Shown here piece by piece: positions 14,096-20,463 of a stretch of 20,463 nt of DNA. Position numbers and translations under genes: made by a program. The stretch is taken from the NCBI GenBank assembly GCA_015222065.1, contig JADFUQ010000298.1, forward strand, positions 1 through 20,463, read 5' to 3'. Source of the DNA: Bacteroidota bacterium (lineage in GTDB: Bacteria > Bacteroidota > Bacteroidia > Bacteroidales > VadinHA17). Each line of letters begins with the position of its first letter. The first letter of the stretch is position 1. The notes beneath the pieces were generated by a model. The model was not told where the DNA came from. It searched no databases and saw only the letters and a list, made by a program, of their open reading frames with translations.

Positions 14096-16054
14096 TTAGT
14101 CTATTAAAGATATTAGTTTCTTATTTACCGAAACGGGATATTTATGTTTTAGATCTTGTAGCCATTTCTTTTCAAGAAAATCCTGATAATCAGCTGTAAC
14201 CAATCCTCTGATCTCTATGAGTGGTTTAGGCTCCGGTGTTAATATTTTATGTATAACTACCACATGTGTTTTTCCGTCACTAGTAACATACTCTATGTTG
14301 CCTGTATTCCATTTAACCTGATCAATAATATAATTTTCTTCCGGTTTATAAGTTCCATGAGCAATAGTGAGGTTATTTGTGTCGGGGAAATGGTTGAATT
14401 TGATATTGAAATCCTTGTCAGTGTATTTTTTTTGTTTACGTTTTCTAACCATACGGTTTAGTTTATTCAACACGGAATTATCGTGTAGGGTATAGATAGT
14501 AGCATCTGCCTGCTCTTCTGTGAGGTATTTATTCTTCTGAGTTTCATAGAATTTTTTCAGGCCGGTAGTATCTTCAATTGCTTTTGTCCATACTTTTTTA
14601 TCCATTATTTCAAACAATAAGATCCCATCATGGTATTCCTGCATAAGATACCTGAATTCAGGATAATTAGTTTCCAGCCTTTGTTTTTCATGTTGGATTA
14701 ATTCCTGGCTGACGAATTCAGAAAATAGTCTGAGAACAGAAGTCTTAATAAAATCCGGATCAATTCCCGATTTACTATTCATAACATACCGGTTAAAATC
14801 TGATTGATAATAATTATTATCTGAGAATGAAAAAAGTATCGAATTTAATTCTGAAAGCTTTTCCGGCAATCTCCCTGAATTAATAACCTCAGGAGTTATT
14901 AAGTTATCATAATCAGATAGTTTAGCTGAATCAGTATAGAAATTATACTTATCCTTAAGTTTATTGACAAAAGCTTCCCTGGCAATTTTTGCTCTTCCGC
15001 TTTTATAGACTTTCTCTTTAATCTGATGTTTTAGTTCATTATATGACTCCAAATCCTGTTTGCCAATTCTTTTAATTATATGCCAGCCAAAATTTGTTTG
15101 TACAGGCTCACCAATATCTCCATTTTCGTTTATAGAAAATGCTGCTTTTTCAAATTCCGGAACCATTCGTCCGGTACCAAACCATGGAAGTTCTCCTCCG
15201 TCCCGGGCCGAACCACGGTCGTCAGAATATTTCTTTGCCAGTTCTGTAAATGATTCACCTTTATTAAGCAATTTATATATTCTGAAAATTTTCACTTTTG
15301 CAGAATCAATGACTTTTTTACTTGAACCCCTTGGTACAGCAACCATAATATGAGCTACTTTTACTTTACCCTGGGCTTCTCTCTTGTCATTTATCAGGAG
15401 GATATGGTATCCATATTTTGTTCTTACTGGCATAGTTACTATACCTGTATCATTTTTATAAGCGGCATTTTCAAAGGGATAAACCATTTGGAATGCATTG
15501 AAGTAGCCAAGGTTACCTCCATTGGTTTTTGCTGTCGGGTCATCAGAGGTGCTGCGCGCGATAGATTCAAATGACTCACCGAGTTGTATCCGGGTTCTTA
15601 TAGCAATGGCTTTTTTGTAAGCTGTCAGCGTATCTTCGGGTGCAGGATTATTCTTGAGTTTTACAAGAATATGACTGACATTTACTTCCGTTTTCAATCT
15701 GTCATATGCTTCCCGGGTAAGGATTTCAATTGTAGCAATATCAGTAAGATAGGTTTTAGCAAGTTGTTCTCTGTATCCTGCAAGTTCCTTTTTAAAATTA
15801 CTCAGGGTATCCATTCCCAGGTTTTCAGCTTCAACAACTTTAAGTTTAAAATTTATAAAAAGATCAAGATACTCTTCTACTGTAGTTGACAGATTGTTAA
15901 CGTTTTGTATATTATTTTTCTGATGTATCCATTCAAACTCACTGAGGCTAATCTTATGGTTTCCAATTGTCAATAAAATCTTTTCTTCTTCAGGTTGTGA
16001 GAATGAAAGAACAGGTATTAATATCAGGCATAAACAAAGAAGTGCATTTTTCAT
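14096..16054 (-). CDS. Two-parvulin periplasmic peptidyl-prolyl isomerase
   Basis: A 652-residue secreted protein. The signal peptide ends near SFSQ (residue 20). A SurA/PrsA-like N-terminal helical domain (25-120) precedes two well-kept parvulin domains at about 124-225 (VSHILVKL ... GGNLGYF ... KYGYHILLI) and 231-331 (VAHIMVAV ... GGELPWFG ... NFGWHIIKRI). The C-terminal ~300 residues have no motif I can name. It is the first gene after guaB (32 bases) and presumably helps fold outer-membrane proteins. Confidence 0.9.
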   Translation of the reverse strand: MKNALLCLCLILIPVLSFSQPEEEKILLTIGNHKISLSEFEWIHQKNNIQNVNNLSTTVEEYLDLFINFKLKVVEAENLGMDTLSNFKKELAGYREQLAKTYLTDIATIEILTREAYDRLKTEVNVSHILVKLKNNPAPEDTLTAYKKAIAIRTRIQLGESFESIARSTSDDPTAKTNGGNLGYFNAFQMVYPFENAAYKNDTGIVTMPVRTKYGYHILLINDKREAQGKVKVAHIMVAVPRGSSKKVIDSAKVKIFRIYKLLNKGESFTELAKKYSDDRGSARDGGELPWFGTGRMVPEFEKAAFSINENGDIGEPVQTNFGWHIIKRIGKQDLESYNELKHQIKEKVYKSGRAKIAREAFVNKLKDKYNFYTDSAKLSDYDNLITPEVINSGRLPEKLSELNSILFSFSDNNYYQSDFNRYVMNSKSGIDPDFIKTSVLRLFSEFVSQELIQHEKQRLETNYPEFRYLMQEYHDGILLFEIMDKKVWTKAIEDTTGLKKFYETQKNKYLTEEQADATIYTLHDNSVLNKLNRMVRKRKQKKYTDKDFNIKFNHFPDTNNLTIAHGTYKPEENYIIDQVKWNTGNIEYVTSDGKTHVVVIHKILTPEPKPLIEIRGLVTADYQDFLEKKWLQDLKHKYPVSVNKKLISLID

Positions 16055-16086
16055 ATCCTGTGTTATTGATGGTTTAAATTCGTAAA

Positions 16087-17556
16087 TTATCTACTATAAT
16101 TGGGTGCCTCTCTTGTTATGGTTACATCGTGGGGATGACTTTCTAAAACACCTGCACTGGTAATCCTTACAAATTTAGCTTCAGCTAATTGTTCCAGATT
16201 TTTTGCTCCACAATAGCCCATTCCTGCTCTCAGTCCGCCCAACAACTGATATATGACTTCTGCAAGTGTTCCTTTGTAGGGTACACGGGCAGAAATTCCT
16301 TCCGGCACAAGTTTCTTTATATCATCTTCGATATCCTGGAAATACCTGTCTTTTGATCCATGTTGCATTGCTTCAATAGATCCCATACCACGGTAAGATT
16401 TGTATTTTCTTCCATTATAAATAATAGTCTCACCTGGCGATTCTTCAACCCCGGCAAATAAAGCTCCGGTCATTACCGAGTTAGCTCCGGCAGCAAGTGC
16501 CTTAATAATGTCACCTGAATATTTTATTCCACCGTCAGCTATTATCGGAATGCCGGTATCTTTTAACGCATCTACAGCATTAAAAATTGCACTAAGCTGA
16601 GGTACACCAACTCCGGCAATTATCCTGGTGGTGCATATTGATCCTGGTCCTATACCTACCTTAACACCATCGGCTCCTGTATCAGCCAGTGCTTTTGCAC
16701 CTTCCCGTGTCCCGACATTTCCAGCTACAACATCCAGCCCCGGAAATTCATTTTTTACCTGCTTTAATATTTGTATAACAGCTTTAGTATGTCCATGAGC
16801 AGTATCAATAACAACTGCATCAGTATTTGATTCTACCAAAGCCCTCACCCTTTTCATTGTATTGGAAGCGATACCGACTGCTGCAGCAACTCTGAGTCTG
16901 CCTTTACTATCTTTGCATGAATTGGGGTAGTCTTTTGATTTTGAGATATCCTTATAGGTGATTAACCCTATCAGCTTATTATTTTCATCAACAATTGGAA
17001 GTTTTTCTATTTTATGCTGTTGTAAAATTTCAGCAGCCTGGATCAGATCAGTTTCCTGGTTAGTTGTTATAAGGTTTTTCCTGGTCATTATATCCTTTAT
17101 GTAAAGATTGCCATCTAGTTCAAACCGGAGATCACGGTTGGTTACAATGCCAAGCAGAATATTGTCATTATCCACAACAGGAATTCCGCCAATTTTGTAT
17201 TCCTGTATTATGAGATTAGCATCGTTTACAGTGGCATCAGGTTGTATGGTAATAGGCTCATTGATCATTACATTTTCTGCTCTTTTAACTTTCTTAACCT
17301 GCTTTGCCTGCTCCTTGATACTCATATTCTTATGAATGACACCGATACCTCCCTCACGGGCAATTGCAATAGCAAGATTTGCATCAGTAACAGTGTCCAT
17401 TGCAGCAGAAATAATGGGAGTGTTTAGATTGATATTTCGTGAGAACTTTGTTGTAAGAATTGTTTCATGCGGCATAACCTCAGAATAGGCAGGTAAGAGG
17501 AGTACATCATCAAAAGTTAACCCTTCATATTGTATTTTGTCCGGATATGGTGCCAT
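16087..17556 (-). CDS. guaB: Inosine-5'-monophosphate dehydrogenase
   Basis: A 489-residue enzyme that oxidises IMP to XMP with NAD+, the first committed step of GMP synthesis. The TIM barrel begins with GLTFDDVLLLPAYSE (12-26). Two CBS domains are inserted at about 97-205. The catalytic loop GPGSICTTRI has Cys308, and the flap ARVPYKG has Arg424 and Tyr427. The phosphate-binding IADGGIKYSGDI begins at 339. The length is standard. It heads the envelope gene cluster on the minus strand and is divergent from recQ. Confidence 0.97.
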   Translation of the reverse strand: MAPYPDKIQYEGLTFDDVLLLPAYSEVMPHETILTTKFSRNINLNTPIISAAMDTVTDANLAIAIAREGGIGVIHKNMSIKEQAKQVKKVKRAENVMINEPITIQPDATVNDANLIIQEYKIGGIPVVDNDNILLGIVTNRDLRFELDGNLYIKDIMTRKNLITTNQETDLIQAAEILQQHKIEKLPIVDENNKLIGLITYKDISKSKDYPNSCKDSKGRLRVAAAVGIASNTMKRVRALVESNTDAVVIDTAHGHTKAVIQILKQVKNEFPGLDVVAGNVGTREGAKALADTGADGVKVGIGPGSICTTRIIAGVGVPQLSAIFNAVDALKDTGIPIIADGGIKYSGDIIKALAAGANSVMTGALFAGVEESPGETIIYNGRKYKSYRGMGSIEAMQHGSKDRYFQDIEDDIKKLVPEGISARVPYKGTLAEVIYQLLGGLRAGMGYCGAKNLEQLAEAKFVRITSAGVLESHPHDVTITREAPNYSR

Positions 17557-17587
17557 TATTAATAATATTTAGTTAAATTTAAGTGGC

Positions 17588-17620
17588 GCAAATTACAAAA
17601 AATATAGCGTATGAGGAAAA
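17588..17620 (-). promoter_or_regulatory. Possible guaB promoter
   Basis: The minus strand reads TTTT (17617-17620), 20 bases, then GTAATTTG followed by CG (17588-17596), an imperfect match to TTTG-N-TAnnTTTG. It lies between the 35-bp element and the guaB ATG, about 32 bases before the start codon. Confidence 0.4.
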
Positions 17621-17623
17621 GTA

Positions 17624-17658
17624 AAGGTAACTATTCAGTGTCTTAAGTTTAGTATGCT
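17624..17658 (-). repeat. Second copy of the 35-bp element, upstream of guaB
   Basis: On the minus strand it matches 9261-9295 at 32 of 35 positions. As in the other copy, the CACTGAATAGTTACCTT end faces the gene; here guaB starts 67 bases further on. A related ACTGATTAGTTA occurs at 17842-17853 in opposite orientation, so the two could be the ends of a ~230-bp element that also contains the heptamer arms. Confidence 0.85.
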
Positions 17659-17693
17659 CAAGATGGTTAATTTTACTATACTATGCATTTTTA

Positions 17694-17735
17694 AGTCGGC
17701 AATCTTCAATCGGCAGTCGGCAATCTGAAGATCGG
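17694..17735. repeat. Left heptamer arm in the guaB-recQ gap
   Basis: Six contiguous 7-base units occur: AGTCGGC, AATCTTC, AATCGGC, AGTCGGC, AATCTGA, AGATCGG. The unit AGTCGGC is the reverse complement of GCCGACT in the right arm. The 331-base gap between guaB and recQ thus holds, from left to right, the guaB promoter region, the 35-bp element, this arm, an AT-rich spacer and the right arm. Confidence 0.8.
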
Positions 17736-17820
17736 GCTATTTATGCTTTTCAGGATTTTGAATCAAATGATTAAGTGATGGTGTGTAATGATTGTTTGAT
17801 TGTTATTTTATTTCTTGCGG

Positions 17821-17848
17821 ACTGTTGACTGTGGACTGCCGACTGATT
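17821..17848. repeat. Right heptamer arm in the guaB-recQ gap
   Basis: Four units of the form ACTGNNN occur: ACTGTTG, ACTGTGG, ACTGCCG, ACTGATT. They complement the left arm in part (GCCGACT against AGTCGGC), across an 85-base spacer. The ACTG-N3 form is also that of the arm at 7328-7348 (ACTGGTA, ACTGGTA, ACTGGTT). It ends 39 bases before recQ. Confidence 0.8.
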
Positions 17849-17887
17849 AGTTATAAGTAATAAACTTTACAAATATTTATCTCTCTT

Positions 17888-19792
17888 TTGAATATTTATC
17901 AGCAAATATTGTCACGTTACTGGGGCTATTCTAAATTCTGGCCATTACAGGAAGATATTATCAAATCAATTGCTAATGGTCATGATACATTGGGACTAAT
18001 GCCAACCGGTGGGGGTAAATCGGTTACCTTTCAGGTCCCGGCGATTGCCAAAGAGGGAATTTGCCTTGTAGTTACACCCCTGATAGCCCTTATGAAAGAC
18101 CAGGTTGAAGGACTTAGAAGAAAAGGTGTAAAAGCAATGGCAGTTTACTCCGGTATGACAAGAAGAGAGATGGATATTGCGCTTGAGAATTGTATCTATG
18201 GTAATTTTAAATTCCTCTATTTGTCACCGGAAAGACTGAATACAGAAATATTCAGGGCAAGGGTGCAAAAAATGAATGTTTCTCTTGTGGCTGTTGATGA
18301 GGCTCATTGTATTTCTCAATGGGGCTATGATTTTAGGCCTTCCTATTTGAAAATTACCGATCTTAGAGAGCTTCTGCCGGACGTCCCTTTCCTGGCAATT
18401 ACCGCGACAGCTACTCCGGAAGTGGTTGATGATATCCAGGAAAAACTTCGATTTAAAAAGAAAAATGTACTTAAAACAAGCTTTGAAAGGAAAAATCTTG
18501 TTTATCTGGTCAGGATTGCATCTGATAAGCAGAAATACTTATTAAATGTGATAAAAAAATCTTCAGGTAGCGGCATAGTGTATGTCAGGACCAGAAGGAA
18601 AACAAAAGAAATTGCTGATTTTCTGAGAGCAAATGAAATATCAGTATCTTATTATCATGCCGGTCTTCGTCATCCGGTGCGCTCGGAAAGGCAAAAAGGA
18701 TGGACTGATGGAAAGATAAGGGTTATTGTTGCAACCAATGCATTTGGAATGGGAATAGATAAAGCTACTGTCCGCTTTGTAATTCATGTTGATATTCCTA
18801 ATTCACTTGAAGCATATTTTCAGGAAGCAGGCAGGGCAGGCAGGGATGGGAAAAAGGCATATGCAGTAATGCTTTATAATGAATCAGATAAAGCCAAACT
18901 GGACAGAAGGATCGGTACAGGCTTTCCACCAATAAAAGTGATTAAGAGAGTATATGAAGCACTTGGTAATTATTTTCAGATACCTGTTGGAGGAGGAAAG
19001 AATGGGGTTTTTGATTTCAATATTGCTGATTTTATTTCTAAATTTAAATTCAACGCGATTATTGCATATAATAGTCTTAAATTCCTCGAAAGAGAAGGGT
19101 ATATTGAATTGACTGATGAGTTGAATAATCCTTCAAAAGTACTCTTTTTATATAAACGCGATGATCTCTATAAATTTCAGGTTGAAAATTCGGCTTTTGA
19201 TGGTTTTATCAAGCTTCTTTTAAGATCATACACCGGATTGTTTACAGAATTTGTATCAATTGATGAACAAACTCTTGCCGGCAGAGCCAAAATATCCCGT
19301 GAATTAGTATATGAATTCCTTAAGAAACTCAATAATTTTAAAGTTATCAGTTATATTCCGGGAAAAAGAACATCTCTTATAATATATACCGAAGAAAGAC
19401 TTGACCAGAAGTCACTTATTATATCCACTGAAAACTATAAGATACGAAAAGAAAAATTTATTAAAAGACTGGAAAAGGTGAATGAATATGCTTCCCGAAA
19501 AGATATCTGCCGCAGCCGGTTTCTGCTTGAATATTTCGGAGAGGAAGGAAGTCCCGGGTGTGGACATTGTGATTTTTGCAAGGGAGAAAATAAAATGAAA
19601 ATTAGTAAAACTGAATTTGAACAAATTGCTGAAATGATCAGTAAATGTTTGAAGAAAGAATCAATGCTGCTGGAAAAGCTAGTTGATACGGTTGACCATA
19701 ACAAAGAAAAAACAGTTAGAGTTATTCAGTGGCTGCTGGATAATGAAAAAATCTATTACCGGCAGGACAAAAAGATAGGGTGGGGAAAGTGA
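17888..19792 (+). CDS. recQ: ATP-dependent DNA helicase RecQ
   Basis: A 634-residue 3'-5' DNA helicase of the RecQ family. Motif 0 is YWGYSKFWPLQEDII (11-25). Walker A is PTGGGKS (39-45). DEAH (137-140) is followed by the aromatic loop CISQWGYDFRPSY. TATATPEV and QEAGRAGRDGK complete the core. The zinc-binding cysteines are Cys541, 558, 561 and 564 in the canonical CX16CX2CX2C spacing. The C-terminal ~65 residues may be a further winged-helix-like tail; no typical HRDC domain is evident. The start is TTG. No in-frame ATG lies between it and the stop codon at 17861-17863, and the family motif follows at once. The stop is 11 bases from the convergent neighbour. Confidence 0.95.
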   Translation: MNIYQQILSRYWGYSKFWPLQEDIIKSIANGHDTLGLMPTGGGKSVTFQVPAIAKEGICLVVTPLIALMKDQVEGLRRKGVKAMAVYSGMTRREMDIALENCIYGNFKFLYLSPERLNTEIFRARVQKMNVSLVAVDEAHCISQWGYDFRPSYLKITDLRELLPDVPFLAITATATPEVVDDIQEKLRFKKKNVLKTSFERKNLVYLVRIASDKQKYLLNVIKKSSGSGIVYVRTRRKTKEIADFLRANEISVSYYHAGLRHPVRSERQKGWTDGKIRVIVATNAFGMGIDKATVRFVIHVDIPNSLEAYFQEAGRAGRDGKKAYAVMLYNESDKAKLDRRIGTGFPPIKVIKRVYEALGNYFQIPVGGGKNGVFDFNIADFISKFKFNAIIAYNSLKFLEREGYIELTDELNNPSKVLFLYKRDDLYKFQVENSAFDGFIKLLLRSYTGLFTEFVSIDEQTLAGRAKISRELVYEFLKKLNNFKVISYIPGKRTSLIIYTEERLDQKSLIISTENYKIRKEKFIKRLEKVNEYASRKDICRSRFLLEYFGEEGSPGCGHCDFCKGENKMKISKTEFEQIAEMISKCLKKESMLLEKLVDTVDHNKEKTVRVIQWLLDNEKIYYRQDKKIGWGK

Positions 19793-19803
19793 TCATTCTC
19801 GTA

Positions 19804-20463
19804 TTAAAAACGCCGAATAGCACGAACATAGTATGTGGCGTCCTTATAGTAGCCGTTCTGATTACCATCCCTGAAAAACTCTGCCCAGACCACGAATCCT
19901 TGTACTGCCGGTCCTTTCTCTGTAGAACTCCAATAGTACCAGTTAGCCAAAGCACTGCCACCATTTGCAGTTGCTGTTGTATTTATCTTAGTTTTATTTT
20001 GATACATTAAGTGTAATTCATCTTTTGATGGTAAATACCAGTCACTATAAGTTATGTCTCCCTTATAAGTCATGTCTCCCTCGGTTATTTCTATCCCTAA
20101 ACAAATACGTGCAGCATAAGTACCTCCGTCTCCATTTCTCTGGTAGTGCATAATTGCATCTGTGTTATTCATTCCCTGATAAAGACCCTCTCCATTTGCC
20201 CTTGTCTCAATATCTGTTCCCGCCCACCAACGGACACCTGTGCTTTGGTCTGTTTTTGCACATACCAAACCATGTTCTCCTGTTTCATCTACATAAAACA
20301 CGATACCACCATGGATAAAATCGCCTACAGAATATGCTGGGGTATTAAGCTCTCTGATTAGCATGGTTTTTTTATTTATTGTTGCCTTATTTTTTATTGG
20401 ATTCAACGTTGCCTTTTTTGTTGTTGTTTTTACCTGAGCAAAAATTGATGAACTGATCAGTAG
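19804..20463 (-). CDS. Secreted DUF1566 (Lcl C-terminal) domain protein, 5' end beyond the window
   Basis: The frame is open to the right edge, giving 219 visible residues. The first ten, LLISSSIFAQ, look like the end of a signal peptide with cleavage after FAQ, so the true start lies outside and the TTG at 20404-20406 is not it. A basic Thr/Lys-rich linker is followed by one DUF1566 domain: GGIVFYVDETGEHGLVCA, then YAARICLG, YSDWYLPSKDELHLMY, YYWSSTE, and the terminal YVRAIRRF. Such domains have a lectin-like fold and are found in exported proteins of Bacteroidota and Fibrobacter; the ligand is unknown. GC content is higher than in its neighbours (30-31 of 60 bases in two hand-counted lines, against about 18 of 60 within recQ), suggesting a different origin. 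Confidence 0.85.
   Translation of the reverse strand, partial: LLISSSIFAQVKTTTKKATLNPIKNKATINKKTMLIRELNTPAYSVGDFIHGGIVFYVDETGEHGLVCAKTDQSTGVRWWAGTDIETRANGEGLYQGMNNTDAIMHYQRNGDGGTYAARICLGIEITEGDMTYKGDITYSDWYLPSKDELHLMYQNKTKINTTATANGGSALANWYYWSSTEKGPAVQGFVVWAEFFRDGNQNGYYKDATYYVRAIRRF

Noticed and set aside
19793..19803. Bidirectional terminator between recQ and the DUF1566 gene
   Set aside because: The 11-base gap has no hairpin and no T-tract on either strand.
20404..20406. TTG as the start of the DUF1566 protein
   Set aside because: The frame continues upstream to the window edge through a plausible signal-peptide end, so the start lies outside.

Overview
The window looks like chromosomal core DNA from a low-GC Bacteroidota, probably Bacteroidales or a relative with an anaerobic energy metabolism. 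Four things suggest this: a complete-looking rnf run (apart from rnfA) in the Bacteroides order behind an RseC-family gene; the linkage guaB - parvulin - lipoprotein - SurA - OstA-like; a tiny acidic DUF2795 protein; and promoters of the Bacteroidota type (TTTG, about 17-23 nt, TAnnTTTG). No rRNA, tRNA, CRISPR array, phage or transposase gene was found.

Layout. Positions 1-127 hold an AT-rich heptad repeat. Positions 128-4981 (minus) are the operon rseC-rnfB-rnfC-rnfD-rnfG-rnfE, driven by a near-ideal promoter at 5003-5031. It encodes five of the six subunits of the ion-translocating ferredoxin:NAD+ oxidoreductase; rnfA is not visible. recG (minus) lies upstream of it. Divergent from recG, on the plus strand, are a class I methyltransferase, an orphan MacB/LolD-type ABC ATPase, a PduO-type cobalamin adenosyltransferase and a DUF2795 protein. 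Positions 10200-17556 (minus) are an envelope-biogenesis cluster that starts with guaB: a two-parvulin PPIase, a lipoprotein that appears to be a non-catalytic parvulin relative, a SurA-like PPIase and an OstA/LptA-like protein. recQ (plus) is divergent from guaB. At the right edge is the 3' part of a secreted DUF1566 (Lcl-type) protein gene. It is convergent with recQ and visibly richer in GC.

The least explained material is intergenic. Five gaps carry short arrays with a 7-base (or alternating 7/9-base) period, built mostly on ACT-N4 or its complement. In three gaps the arrays form two inverted arms around a spacer. Each locus has its own unit sequence but a similar architecture. In addition, a 35-bp sequence (32 of 35 identical) sits just upstream of both the adenosyltransferase gene and guaB, in the same orientation relative to each gene. 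These are the best candidates for something undescribed; the protein-coding genes are otherwise recognisable families.
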